DNA of 64,000 nucleotides from Mycocentrospora acerina. Taxonomy: Eukaryota; Ascomycota; Dothideomycetes; Pleosporales. The stretch is taken from NCBI GenBank assembly GCA_022701365.1, contig JAKUHH010000230.1, positions 372,001 through 436,000 on the forward strand. The letters run 5' to 3'. How positions within the stretch are numbered: position 1 is the stretch's first letter; each line of letters starts with the position of its first letter. A model generated the notes under the pieces. It worked only from the letters and a program-made list of their open reading frames with translations, was not told where the DNA came from and searched no databases. Shown in pieces: positions 44,831-56,553 of the stretch. The translations under genes and the position numbers were made by a program.

Positions 44831-46030
44831 GACGAAAGATCTATAGTGGGTTGCACAAGTGGGAAAGCTCCTTTCGAAAATATTGAAATTAGCTGCTCTG
44901 ATTTATCTTGGTTCTCAGATTAGTACAAGGGGCTTTTATAGTAATTCGGTGTGTGCTGTCATCATTCGCACAGATGTCGTCAATACCAAGGGAATTGTGC
45001 TGCGGAAGTCATCTTACAACTTAGGGCAAGTCCTCCGTAATGTCGAGGCTGTAACACATATTGCAAGCGTGTCGCAATGTACCACGAATCAGAGTAGAGA
45101 ATTAGTGGTTTGCCTTCCAAAGTTAACCTAGTTTAATCTCGGAGCGGCCCAAATGTGTGGAGTAAACCACGCGGGGTGCGAATGGATCGCCAACGCTCTC
45201 GCGACATCTTAAACCGAGAGACATGCCTGCATATAGGTCCGGTGGTCCGAATGGAAGGGATACTACAAGAAGCCTCCAAAGTTTTCGTTTGGGAAAAGAC
45301 TCTGCAGATCGAGTGACACATATTAATACTCTCTAAACAGTCGTCGCTGATGGGATGGGTTTGTGTACTTAAATTTCGGTGACACATGCAACTCACGAGT
45401 AAGCGCGACAAGTAGTACATATCGTCTTAACAGATGCAGTTTGAGGCATAGAGCCATATTTTTTTTCTTGTACACGTCGCCAGGGATCGGAAAAGGGACG
45501 TAGCATCATGAGTGAGGCTGGTAAGAACGTACTTTGATTGCTGTTGAACAATCTTCAATTGTTGATTTCCACCGTCTCCACATGGTTTGTACGTTATTTT
45601 CTGGTACACTCTCTCGGAGGCACACTTTTTTCTCATCCGTCGTACGCTATCAAATCTCAGTTGCTTCCAGCACTGCTCTAAAGGAGTGTTTTTATCGGTA
45701 GCAAGGCTGGCTCTTCGCGCAAAATGACAACGAGAAACAACTAACTACTAGCATCCTACAGCTCATCAAATATCTTGATTCGTATGAAGGCATCAAAAGG
45801 TGCTACCAACGAATCTATGTAGACGGAGCGCTCAGAAGTATCGCTGTCTTGGACTGCGAAAATGGTGAATTGCTTATATGCAAAAATAGGAGAATCATTC
45901 CAAGTTAGCGTCGCTTCGTCATCATCGTTACGGATACGGACAATCTCCCATTCTCCGTTCCGCCGTGTGAGCTTGCCTTGTTTCACCACTCTTAGATTCA
46001 CTCATCGCAAAATATTCCGTAAAAGCGCGA
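44831..46030. other. Divergent spacer between acetylesterase and Zn2Cys6 gene
   Basis: 1.2 kb holding the promoters of the acetylesterase (minus) and the transcription factor (plus). A coding-like minus-strand fragment at 45756-46001 is listed separately. Nothing else is supported. Confidence 0.45.
45756..46001 (-). pseudogene. Possible gene relic (C-terminal fragment)
   Basis: An 81-codon minus-strand frame beginning at GTG, with a stop just upstream and no ATG, reads NGEWEIVRIRNDDDEATLTW, then NDSPIFAYKQFTIFAVQDSD, and ends FIRIKIFDEL. The text looks like the end of a beta-rich protein, but I cannot assign a family or find an upstream exon. It abuts the first exon of the plus-strand Zn2Cys6 gene. 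It may be a relic or chance. Confidence 0.25.
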
Positions 46031-48400
46031 ATGGAAAATACCGACCAATCGACTGTAGCGAGATCGCTCCTTCCGCGATCGTCACAGGCGTGTCAACAAT
46101 GTCGCAATCTCAAAACACGGTGTTTGCCAAGCAATCGGAATGGAACGTGTCAAAGGTAATTGTGTAGAGACTGCTCAGTTGAAATAGAAATTGGTTACTC
46201 CATTATTCAATAACAAAGAACTCATCGAACACCAGATGTGCTACTGCTGGGAGAGACTGTGCGTGGGCAGATGTACCGCGTCGAGAGAGGAAACTTAAAG
46301 CACCGTCGTGAGTTTCCCCGAGAATTCATGTACACTTAACTAGCTTATGAGTTCCTAGTCGAATATCTGAAGTCGAGAAGAAAATTGATAGTATCGTCGC
46401 GAGCCTTGTCAAACTTCCCACTACAAGCTCTGCTGCTCCACCAGTGGCAGGTCCAGCATCGATACCAACTCTGTGCGGTAATAACAGTGTAGGTGAGGAA
46501 CTAGCAGGACCAGTTCCTGGCAGTTGGATGCAAGTTCCTACTTCATTTGAAATAGTGCAGCCTGATTCCGACACACAGCAAGTCTTAGACGACACTGAAG
46601 CAGACCGCCAATTCGTTGAGGATATTCGTGGCGCACACATCTTCAATGAGGCTAGAGATTCGAGCCAGGTACCAGAGAAAATGTTTCAACCGTCAAGAAA
46701 CCGCGACATTCCTATTGATGACGTCCTTATAGGGCAGCTCCTTGTATCTGGAGAGGCGGATATTTTACTAGACGGATATCGAGAAATGGCAAATTCATTT
46801 CCATTTGTTCCCATACATCCAAGTATGTCATCTCAAGACCTGTACACAGAGAAACCTATGCTATTTCTTGCAATCATGACGGCAGCTTCGTGGAAAGACC
46901 GTCAACGCCAGATGTCACTCGATAGTATCTATCGTAGAGAACTCGCGAATCGTACCATTATCAATCTGCGAAAAACGTTGGGACTCGTGCAAAGCCTACT
47001 GGTTTATCTCTCGTGGCAAGTCTTGTGAGATTCTTGAGAAATTCTTGAAGCTTATAATCCTAGGTACCATTTCGTCTTTAGTCACAAAACGCAGCAGATA
47101 TTCTTTTTACACCATGTTGTCACTGGTCTAGCTTTCGATATCGGATTACATCAGGATTACCAACCTCCAAATTTCGGACAACGTCCGAGACGTCCACTGC
47201 CTAGCGCTGAGGATCAACGAGAACGACAGCGAACATTCCTCGGCTGCTATCACGTGGCTTCGACGTAAGATGCTCCCAGGGGATATGGAAACAAAATTCT
47301 GATCGGTTGCAGGATGGCTGCGGGATTCCAAAAGCCAAACCTTCTAAAACATACACCTATTATGACACAATGGGCTCAAGATTTGAGACGCGAGCGAGAG
47401 TACAGTTCCGATGAGATAATTGCTCGTCTCATCAATTTGCGGCAACTCGACGACCAGATTCAGGAAAGTCTGTTTAGTCGGGGTACTATAAATCTGCCTC
47501 TGATGGAAACAAGTGCGTTCATGCAAGTACAGTTCTTTGAAAGCCAGCTCGATGTTTGGAAACGGGAAGTTTTCGACAACGAGTCGCGACGCAGTAGGTG
47601 AACTCTCTACGAACACGGGTTTTCTGTCTAACAAGACGCTAGTGCTGGAACTTTCTTCGTCTTATACAGATATGGTACTTCACAGTGTTGCATTACGAAC
47701 ACAACCTGACGCCAGGCAACAGACAATACAGGGATCTGTAAAACTAAAAGCTCTTCTTCTGACACTGGAGGCTGGGAAGCGGTTCTTGGATACTCTCATC
47801 TCCTTCCCAGCTCACAACTATCATCTCATCTCGTTCTCAGAGTGGACGCGGTTGCCTCTTGTCGTTATGAACGTGGCCCGCTTATGCATTCCTACTGACT
47901 CTCACCTTGCTGCTGGATGGGATGTGAAGGCCGCACAGGATCGAGTGCGTCTCGACTTGTGCCTCGAATCGTTTTGTTATCGCATGCAAAGCTTGACCAC
48001 ATACGACAAAACGAATCAGCCGCATCCTGACTTCTGGCACGCAATGCAATGGATAATGGACATGACGCGGACTTGGTATGTAAAGAAGATAACCCCCGAA
48101 AATCCTACCAGCAGATCATGTCTACCTGTCCCAGACAGTAGCATTGATATTGCAACATGCACACCCGAGCTTAGTTCAGGATCAAGACCAACACCGTCTT
48201 CTGATCAATACGCCATCAGGTATCCTTCGACTATCGATGTAGATTTCGCGAGTCTTATGGACCCAGATATTGAGGGCCAGAGTGGCCTGATGAGATCTAT
48301 ACAAAATGCGAATTTTGATATGGAACTCCTGTTTGATCTTGGTATCTGGGGGGATGAGGCGTACAATAGCCTAGGATTTGGGGATGAGATGCCGTTTTAG
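46031..48400 (+). CDS. Zn(II)2Cys6 fungal transcription factor
   Basis: Six exons, 46031-46155, 46236-46307, 46359-47015, 47064-47264, 47313-47593 and 47643-48400, keep frame to 697 residues. The binuclear cluster is complete, C21-X2-C24-X6-C31-X8-C40-X2-C43-X6-C50, and is split by intron 1. The basic linker (VPRRERKLKAP) leads into a coiled coil (ISEVEKKIDSIVASLVKLP). The middle region resembles the fungal-specific regulatory domain (PFVPIHPSMSS, EKPMLFLAIMTAAS, LVYLSWYHFVFSHKTQQIFF, LAFDIGLHQDYQ, ERQRTFLGCYHVASTMAAGF). The C terminus is acidic. Intron 3 must use a GC donor (GCAAGT at 47016) to restore SWYHF. The gene lies head to head with the secreted pectin acetylesterase, about 1.2 kb away, so regulation of that gene is possible but unproven. 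Confidence 0.9.
47016..47063 (+). other. GC-AG intron in the Zn2Cys6 gene
   Basis: A 48-nt intron starting GCAAGT and ending CCTAG. Its removal joins TCG-TG to G-TAC and gives LSWYHF, a conserved stretch of this family. The only nearby GT donor, GTCTTG at 47020, leads to an in-frame stop. GC-AG introns with GCAAGT donors are a known minor class. Confidence 0.8.
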
Positions 48401-48836
48401 TATCGCCAATACTTTGATGTCAAAGTGAACAGACGTATTTTTGCGTGGAGTGGGGTTCTGGGCTAAGGCAAGCAAAGTTACCATCGCTGTCTAGAGGGTA
48501 CAAATGGTGATCTACTACTTGCAATACCCATCTTATCAATAGTACGATGGTCTCATGAGGATTGGGGAGTCCGGGATCAAATCGGAGTAATCAAATAGGT
48601 CCATTAAGCCTATCCATGGAATACAGTTGCCTTGTGATATGTGAGACTGGGGACGTGGCTCAAGTGATCTAGCAGATGACGCGGAATAGCGCGACACGTT
48701 AAAGTGGACACCCGCTAGATTGATTTCGGTTAGCACTGTCACGTCACGCTCCATACTTGGCGGTCTGCACGTGCATGCTTATCGACAGTAGACCATAACA
48801 CTCCTCCTGTCGTCGCTTTCGACATGCCTCAACAAC
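48401..48836. promoter_or_regulatory. Spacer and promoter of the ATG15-like gene
   Basis: 436 bp between the Zn2Cys6 stop and the lipase start. It includes an upstream ATG at 48824 (listed separately). No gene is supported. Confidence 0.4.
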
Positions 48837-48901
48837 ATGCCGTGGCGTGTATCGACAAACCAACTACGAGTATTCATCGCTCGACTCTTGCTGGGGTTTA
48901 G
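48824..48901 (+). promoter_or_regulatory. Upstream ORF overlapping the ATG15-like start
   Basis: ATG at 48824 opens a 25-codon frame (MPQQHAVACIDKPTTS...) ending in TAG at 48901. It overlaps the main start at 48837 in another frame. The -3 base is G. If it is within the mRNA, it would reduce initiation at the lipase start. The transcription start is unknown, so the role is inference. Confidence 0.35.
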
Positions 48902-50608
48902 TACAGCCGCACTCACTTTATACATATTTTACCCTTCCACCGACTTCGATGCCTTTCGCGATTCTCACGGCGGAGCGACGGAACAGATTCACGTTAATAA
49001 CCTGGAAGGTTTGACTCTGCGACATGTCCTTCATCATGGTGCTGGACAGTCTGGGCCACGCGCAAGGAGACTGGACGTAACACCGGAACGCATTACACAG
49101 TCAGATGCTGCGTCTCAACTTGGACCTTTTCCTTTCAAAACATCTTCAATCGTTATCGAACGACCTGCTCTCAAAAGCCGTCATGCCAGAAATGATATGT
49201 CTCCTATATGGATCGCCGATGACGTTCAGGGCCCGGATGTAGAAGACAAGGACACAATCATCAGTCTGGCCAGCATGTCCGAAAACGCATACAAACCTGG
49301 AAATGATGACCCGGGATGGATGGATGTTGATGGGAAATATAACTCTTCGGTGCCGTTTGGTTGGGAGGACAGTGGTATCAGGGGTCACGTGTTCACCGAC
49401 AAGACGAACTCCACTATCATACTTGCAGTAAAAGGAACCACAGTGGCAATGTTCGCTGGAAATGGCACTTCCGGACATGACAAAGAAAATGACAACCTCT
49501 TTGGATCATGCTGCTGCGCACAAGGCGGTTCTTATCTCTGGCGACAGGTCTGCGACTGCCAGACAGGTACTTACACTTGCGACGACAAATGTGTCAGAGA
49601 GGAGTTGAAAAAGCCTAACAGATATTACGCCGCAACTCTGGAGCTCTACGAAGAGGTTCTCCAACTCTATCCAAATTCCAACGTCGTCACAACTGGCCAC
49701 AGCCTGGGAGGAGTTCTCGCATCGCTGATGGGCCTACAGCATGGAATTCCAGCTGTTACGTTTGAAGCGTATCCCCAGGCTCTGGCAGCAAAAAGGCTTG
49801 GGTTGCCTACTGCAGGCGACGTCGCCCCTCTTAGGAGAAACACTGGTGGCTTTCATTTTGGCCACACCGCTGATCCAATTTACATGGGAACATGCAATAC
49901 CGCCTCAAGCTTCTGCTCAATAGCTGGATATGGGTTTGAGACAATCTGCCATACTGGAAAGAGATGCGCGTACGACGTTGTCAAAGATTGGGGATGGAGG
50001 CAAAGTACGTCAACCCATACACTAAGGTATGCTATCGAAAATGTGTATCAGAAGTACGAACAGGCAGCTACATGTGTAGACGAGGACGTAGACTGCGTCG
50101 ATTGCTTTTTGTGGAAATATGAGGAAGGGACGCACACGAAGCCGATAACCACCACAACCGTCGCCACTAGCACAGCTTCATCGTCAACACGCACAGAGAC
50201 TTGCAAGACACCTGGGTGGTGGGGCTGCAAAGATGTGACGACTACGGACCTTGCATCCACTACATCAACTTACATGCCCACCACCAGTACGAGCATGAGC
50301 ATTACCACTAGCATCAGTACTAGTAGCACTGGTACAAGCAGCACCAGTACCAGCACTTGTCAAACAGTACGTAGCATTCTTGCATACTCTAGACACTCGA
50401 CTAATATCTCCAGCCTGGTTGGTTTGGTTGCAAAGACAAAACAACCACCGCGATCACAACATCTTCCACAATTCTGCCGACGTCTACCTGCAAAAGTAAA
50501 AATTGGGTAGGGCGATGTAAAGATGAAGTACCTGCGACGACAACACCAGCAGCAGAGGGATTTGCTCACTGGCGCGTGACGCCAACCGTGACACCCACAT
50601 ATGCGTGA
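48837..50608 (+). CDS. ATG15: Atg15-like vacuolar phospholipase/lipase
   Basis: Two exons, 48837-50366 and 50414-50608, give 574 residues. Residues about 10-30 form one N-terminal membrane segment (FIARLLLGFSTAALTLYIF), matching the type II anchor of Atg15. The class 3 lipase domain contains GTTVAMFAGNGTSGHDKEND (oxyanion region), a Cys-rich insert (FGSCCCAQGGSYLWRQVCDC) and the nucleophile motif GHSLGG with Ser289. FHFGHTADPIYMGTC carries the catalytic Asp and the final His lies near STHTLRYA. The tail is Thr/Ser-rich and bears a repeated Cys/Trp motif, TCKTPGWWGCKD, TCQTPGWFGCKD and a degenerate TCKSKNWVGRCKD. The intron falls inside the second copy. Atg15 breaks down autophagic and multivesicular-body membranes in the vacuole (family knowledge). 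A secreted paralogue is a lesser possibility. Confidence 0.92.
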
Positions 50609-50742
50609 ACAACGAAAGTGGATATATTGTCTGCTTCCTTGTACATTATCTTTGGTTATGTATTCTCGTGTCGCTTTAAATGAAAGCACGTTGCATCCCA
50701 AGTTAATGACCTTCATTCTCAATTCACGCCATTTCTCCTCTC

Positions 50743-51369
50743 TTACATGCGGTACTCATCCAATCGGTTTTTGAGTCCTTTCGTCCACACAAGCACACTC
50801 AACTTCCTCTCTTCTGAAGCCACTCCACTTAGTTCCCTCACACCTTGCTCTTTGAATCCTAGTCTGCGAAGCACCTTTTTCGACCCTTCGTTATCTGGAT
50901 CGCAGAAGCCTGCAAATTCTGTTCGTCTTTTTACGTTCTCAAAGTACGTCAACAAACCATGCGCTGCTTCTGTCGCATAGCCTTTGCCGTAGTGTTCAGC
51001 AAGAAGAGAAAAGCCAATATCAGGAACTGTCGGTGCACCAGGAAAGCGATCAAGCTGCATGGAAACAAGTCCGATAAGCCCACCGTGGTATAGAGTTCCT
51101 GGAGTGAGGTCGTCCGTTGCATGGAAAGACTTGAGTGAAATAGCGTAACGTCCATAACCTGTCTTCACTATTCTATCTGCCCCGCGTTCAATTGCTGCGC
51201 GAGCAGTTTCCCTGTCTCGCATCTCTCCCCGCATTTGTTTGTTGCCTGCCAGCGTTTTCGGGCTAATGATAAGGTCGACGAAGAAGTCGCAGTGCGAGTC
51301 GTTAGTTGGGTCGAGATAGTGCAAGTTCAAGCGAGGAGTGTTAATGCAGAAGCTTGTTTCGAGTGTCAT
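50743..51369 (-). CDS. RimJ/RimL-type GNAT acetyltransferase
   Basis: A single exon of 208 residues. The motif order is that of the Acetyltransf_3 group: ETSFCINTPRLNLHYLDPTN at the N terminus, YHGGLIGLVSMQLDR, PDIGFSLLAEHYGKGYATEA (acetyl-CoA loop) and GFCDPDNEGSKKVLRRLGFK at the C-terminal half. Such enzymes acetylate N-terminal amines or small molecules such as antibiotics and polyamines. Neither the substrate nor a pathway can be read here. It converges on the lipase gene with 134 bp between the stops. No signal or targeting sequence is seen. Confidence 0.9.
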   Translation of the reverse strand: MTLETSFCINTPRLNLHYLDPTNDSHCDFFVDLIISPKTLAGNKQMRGEMRDRETARAAIERGADRIVKTGYGRYAISLKSFHATDDLTPGTLYHGGLIGLVSMQLDRFPGAPTVPDIGFSLLAEHYGKGYATEAAHGLLTYFENVKRRTEFAGFCDPDNEGSKKVLRRLGFKEQGVRELSGVASEERKLSVLVWTKGLKNRLDEYRM

Positions 51370-52342
51370 TGTGAGCGTTTGAATGTAATGCAGGGCCAGC
51401 TCTTCAGGTATACTGGGACAAGTACAAGATTCGTCGCTTTAACTCTACTGAACTTGATGAGTCAGACGACTCAGAGGACGCGCGTAAGGCCTAACGTAAT
51501 GTGAGGGTGATGATTAGTGCGTGTTGTAGTCGATGCTAATCAATCCGACTGGATTCCTTATCATTTGGAAGCATGTCAGTGTAGGAAGATACTAGAAAGC
51601 ATCAAGATATGACCAGGTTTACTCATTTTGCTAATTTATGTCGCTTGAGATATAACGATCTATTAGCGCTAGCAGCCATGGAACAATTTGTCTTTCGCTC
51701 TTAAGAACAATTTTCTTCTAGGACATAGTACATATTAAGGTGTTAACATTCTTCTAATCAAGGTGTATCACACAATGTGAAACGTCAAAAGACTGATTGA
51801 TTTATAGTAGTCATAGAAACTGCACGTGATATAGAGTTGTGTATAAGGCAAGATTTAATCTATTTCATAAAAGGGAGTCAATTTTCGTAGCTCCCTTCAT
51901 CTGCTTGACAGATACAAGGATTAGGAATATATTGACATGGTACTAGTATCACCATCATCTTGGATCTTTTATCGCCACGAGTCAGCAGCCAGCATGAGAA
52001 TTCATCATACAGAGATATGTCAACTGAATCCTCCATGTAGACCACGCCAACCTAGATGTTCCTCAGTTTCAAAGATAACGCAAGGACAATGAGACTACTT
52101 ATGACCGGCTTTTGTAGCCACAGTTCACTTCTGCCTGAAATCTACGCATCCCAAATTTTATACGCAGATCTTACAGTATTCATCTTGGATAAACGACAAG
52201 CGTAATGCTCTTGATACAGTGTTGTAGAAAGCGTAATAAAATAACCCAGGAAACATTTGAATTTGACCTCTCCAGACTTCCCAGTCAAGGGAGACTTATG
52301 ATTTATGTACAGGTTTGAATATAAGAATTGTACGTTCTCCAC
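51370..52342. other. Intergenic, AT-rich
   Basis: 970 bp between the GNAT start and the stop of the transporter gene, both on the minus strand. It should hold the GNAT promoter and the transporter 3' end. AT-rich, no gene supported. Confidence 0.5.
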
Positions 52343-53953
52343 TTACAACGCATATCTAAACCATCTAGCCTCCCCGTCCGTCTGATTCCTAAACCCATCT
52401 TCCACCGCCTGCTCTCCCTCCCCAGCACCCCATTTCTGATCCCGCCTTTTGTTCTCCCAGCCCATCCACATCCGCAGGAACAGCGCAATTAGTACCATTC
52501 CTGCATAGCACACAATCAGCCCCGTAAGCGCAGAGTAGTACCTTGGTGCTTCCCTCGCAAAGAAGATATTTGCGCCTGCAATATTGCCTGCAGCATAGAA
52601 CACGAACCACAATCCGTTAGCGGTACTACGTTTAGTATGACCCGCAATGTTAGTTGTGAGCAAGTTCCAGGAGAGAATCACGGGCGCGCCAATAATGTAT
52701 TGTAGCCAAGTGCATCCTACAAGAGACCAGCGGTGCGACAAAGAGGTTAGGCGGATGCCGAGGAGGCCGCCGAGGGGTGGGAGACAGATGAAAGCGAGGA
52801 TGAGGCAACGCGTGTTCTTGAAGTATGTTGCTGCGAGGCCGCAAATTGGTACAACAAGGAACTCGATAGCACCAGTGGGGAGCTGTAGTAGTGTTGCGTA
52901 GATGCCCGAAAACCCGAAGCCTCTGATGAGTGAGGAAGCGAAATTTGATACTCCGCCATTGACAACGCCGCATCCGAGCCCGATGAGCATGAGACAATGT
53001 ACTTTGACGTCTAGAAGTGCTTCAATGGCTTGTGATTTGTGAAACTCCTTCGTTTTGACACCAATCATGTTGCCAGAGATACGGTCAATGGCCACGATGC
53101 GTTGTTTGTGTGTAAGAAACTTGGCTGTTGCAGGACTGTCCGGCATGATCCAGAGGAATACCCATGCCCACACAAAGTTGACCAGCCCAATGACGAGGAA
53201 GATGAGTTGCCATGTTTTCAAGACGTGACTATGGGCATGCCCAAGTCCATATCCAAGAAGTGCGCCGATCATGGTTGCCATGCCATTGAATGCGAGGAAG
53301 ACGCACATTCGGAGTGGCTGTTCAGAACGCGTATAGAACATGGACACAATATTCATAATTGCTGGGGAAATGCTGGCCTCAAACATACCAAGCAGGAAGC
53401 GGAGTGCCAGCATGCCAGCATAGTTTTTAGCTGCCACATGGCAGCACAAAAGAACTGACCAGATGAGAATCATAGTGCCAGTGTATTTAGCGACTGGAAG
53501 CCGCTGAATTAAATAGTTTGCCGGCATGGCCCAGAATAAATATCCGAAGTTAAAAATTGCCGCCACCCATGAATATCGTTGTCCCTGGAGGCCAAGATCT
53601 GGTGTGAGTGTATAAGCATTGGCGTAGTTCAAACTGAGTTTGTCTAGGAATTGTATCATGTAAGTCATGCAAATCTAGCGAAAGGTCAGCACCAAAGTCA
53701 TAATTAGGGGAATCACAATGATCACGAATATAGATAGGTCACAACTTGAACTTACAATAGGCATGATGACCAGATCAATCTTTCGCAAAACAATCTTCCT
53801 CTCAGCATCCAGTTCTTCTCTGGAGTACTGTTGTACTTCGAGGTACAAATCAGCGCCGATATCGCGCATCTGCTTCTCGACAGCCAGCTGCCCTTCATCA
53901 ATGCTAGGCGCCGCAACTGGCGTGATGTCATGCTTCTTCTCCGACACCGACAT
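52343..53953 (-). CDS. MFS transporter, allantoate permease (Dal5) family
   Basis: Two exons, 53953-53756 and 53674-52343, give 509 residues. Exon 1 codes a cytosolic N terminus (MSVSEKKHDITPV) and the start of TM1 (IDLVIMPI). Exon 2 begins ICMTYMIQFLDKLSLNYANA, the conserved TM1-TM2 lead of the Dal5 group. Twelve hydrophobic segments can be traced with a central cytosolic loop (SPATAKFLTHKQRIVAIDRI). The protein ends FRYAL, a frequent ending of this family. Members import allantoate, ureidosuccinate, nicotinate and related organic anions by proton symport (family knowledge). The substrate is unknown. No biosynthetic partner lies beside it. Confidence 0.93.
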
Positions 53954-54542
53954 TGTGATACGCAACGCCGAACCTTCAGAGCCTTTTGCAAAATAGTGAT
54001 GTCTGGAAGTGACGTTCAAGAATCGTGACGGCCGTTGATCTAGGTTTCGAAGGGTGGCACAATGACGTCTTGTTGTCCTATCGCGGGATCTGCGTTGCTC
54101 TTATGTGTAAAGCTATTCCTCACGCTTGGCGACTGTCTCAACAATGGTACATCACTATCGTAGTAACTCTGTTATCGCGATTATCGAAACCCATGTCAAT
54201 CAATGCCTATCTGTGGTGTTGCATCGTGGCGCTAGTGCATGACACTGCATTTGGAGTTGGGAGTGTGGATCCTTCGGAAGGTCGCATTGGGTAATTCTCC
54301 GGCTCGACCTGCCCAGTTGGGTTCTGCGAGAGGGCAGCAGGATGTAAGAGGCGACCTATCTTTCATGAGAAGTTGGCAGTTGAGATAGTGTTGGAGGTTT
54401 GTCATTGTGTAATTGATATGTGGTAAGTAGACCGAATTACAAACCTACATCTACGCAAGTCTTTTGACAGGCTGGCAGATAGCCACACCCGCTCATAACA
54501 CCAAGTTGACATATTAGAGGAGAGTCTGAACTAGTAGAATCT
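53954..54542. other. Spacer between transporter and STRAP-like gene
   Basis: 589 bp holding the transporter promoter and the 3' end of the STRAP-like gene. No gene is supported. Confidence 0.5.
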
Positions 54543-55548
54543 CTACTTCCATAATCCATAAGCGCCTGTCGTGAACTTCCACAACTTGACAGTGCCGTCT
54601 TCACTGCCCGTCGCGTACAGTTTCCCGTCTGGCGAGAAGCTCGCTGACCAAATCGGACCGTGATGACCTTTGTTTGTCTCAAGTTCCTTCTCTTCGTCAA
54701 AGTCCCACACTCTGACCCATGTATCGTTCTGGTTGCTACCACCAGTGACGAATCGACGCTGTCCGTTATGCAGTGCTACACTTGCAATGTCATACGGTGT
54801 CTTAATGCTCTTGATGAGTGTTCCAGGCGAAACGCTGTTGAAGAAGTAGACGCTGTTTCCAGCAGCCACACTTAATACGCCGTCCGAGGAGGTGTTATCC
54901 AACTCGCACGAGCCCACAACGCCTTCAACCGCATACTCGCCAATTGTTGATTCTTGTCGCAGGTCCCACCATCGCACTTTCTTGTCTTCTGCTGCCGTAA
55001 TTACGACATTGGGGTCTGATGTCCATACGATAGATTTGATAGTCCCGCCATGTACGCCAGCACCGATCTCGTAGCTCGTCGCGGAGTCACTACGTGACAA
55101 ATCGAAAATGCGCAGCTTTTTCTCCATGCCGCCTGTCGCTAGAATCTGAGGATGGGGCTGATTGGGGAATGCGACTGCGCGGACGATGTGGTTGTGCGAA
55201 AGGGTGTGAAGAGCTTCTCCGGTATGTGTGTCCCATACTTTCCTACATACTGTTAGGAATTGCTTCGTTATATCAGATATTGCAGGCTTACGCAGAGAAG
55301 TCAGCAGAAGCTGTAGCTGCCAGAGATGCATCCGAGGATAGCCTGGCTTGCCAGACAGCGCCCTTGTGGCCAAGGAAGGTACCAATCCAGTCGCCGGTGA
55401 CACCATCACGAAGCATGGGATTGCCGTCCTTACAAGCGGATATGATGTAGAACTGGTCTTCGTCTACAATAGACGAGAAATGAATATGCGGAACAGGCCG
55501 CGAGTGGCCATGGCAGGTGAGGGGCACAACTTTTGTGGTCTCTGGCAT
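54543..55548 (-). CDS. STRAP-like WD40 protein
   Basis: Two exons, 55548-55292 and 55242-54543, give 318 residues. WD repeats run through the whole chain: VVPLTCHGHSRPVPHIHFSS, TFLGHKGAVWQARLSSDASL, SADFSAKVWDTHTGEALHTL (spanning the intron), TIKSIVWTSDPNVVITAAED, KKVRWWDLRQES, WVRVWDFDEEKELETNKGHH and GPIWSASFSPDGKLYATGSE. Size and repeat text match STRAP (UNRIP), which in animals joins the SMN complex and modulates TGF-beta signalling, and the fungal homologues of that protein. In fungi a role in RNA or membrane-trafficking complexes is unsettled. eIF3i is a close relative, but the SADFSAKVWD and TWVRVWDFDEEKE text favours STRAP. Confidence 0.85.
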
Positions 55549-56553
55549 CTTGTCGTGTAATGAATGATGTGATTTGTGTAAGGAGCGTAGGTATCGGCGA
55601 TATACACAACTGCGTCTATGGACAAGCAAGCTATAATCTAGCGTTCAAAGTGGTGAGACTTGAGCACTGGGAAAGTGTGTGCTCCGTTTGAGATATCTTT
55701 GGTTCGTACTAGCGGGGTACCGCAACCGTAGGCTTAGCTCAGGAGAAGATGGCGACAGTAGCAGGGAACCGCGATGACAAAGAAACGAGGCAAAACTAGT
55801 CGTTATAGGTCGTAAAGTCGTGAAAATTGTTGTGAGTCGCGTGGACGCGATGTCGAAGACCCGAATCTCAAGGGGAAGTTGAAACACCACACAACAGCAC
55901 TAGCGTCGGCAAATTTCCGGGATATCCCTGACGTCCTTCCTGAAACAGTTCGTTGCTGGAGCAAGAGCCCATTTTCTTCAATCTCCATAACTCTAAGATT
56001 GTGTTGTTTTGTATTCTTTGTCGACCTATCTCAAGCCAAATTGTCTGCTGCTAATCAAACTACGGTGCAGACGCGAGGGGGCTTGGGTAGTCCCTTCGAC
56101 TCTTTCCATGCTTCCTGTAAAGCTTGATCGAACCTGATGATCAACTTCGTGCTCTATTTAGTTAGTAAAGTAAACATTACAATGCAGGCGGTATTCAGAG
56201 ATGATTTTATTCTTGTATCTCTCACGTGTCATTATAGGGGTAGCTTAATTTGTGGAGCACTTTTCCTTCTTTTACTCACCCAATCTCAATATTTCCCTGC
56301 CCCAAATGTATTAGGCCCCAAAGAGCTACTTATACAAACAAAAATATTACAGTCAGTTTAGAAACTTGTCAGGCTTCTGTAAGTACGACATACATACACG
56401 CCAAAGTGTAAGTTTCAGAACCTGCTTTTCTCTCTTACTACCCTATTTGAGGGGGGTTTCTCTTTCAGACATATATACTGCTCAAGGACACGAACGATTT
56501 CAATCCATCCTGTTCCTCTCTCAGGTGAGGCCTCCCTCCTAGATGAATCCATC
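55549..56553. other. Spacer upstream of STRAP-like gene
   Basis: 1.0 kb with the STRAP-like promoter and the 3' end of the RNA cyclase gene. Short frames near 55.6-56.1 kb have no conserved feature. No gene is supported. Confidence 0.5.

Noticed and set aside
45133..45636. Minus-strand frames of 69-95 codons
   Set aside because: Random-looking text without conserved features, lying in the spacer of the acetylesterase and Zn2Cys6 genes.
53675..54019. Upstream extension of the Dal5-type transporter to 54019
   Set aside because: The first codon is not ATG. The in-frame ATG at 53953 gives the expected family N terminus.
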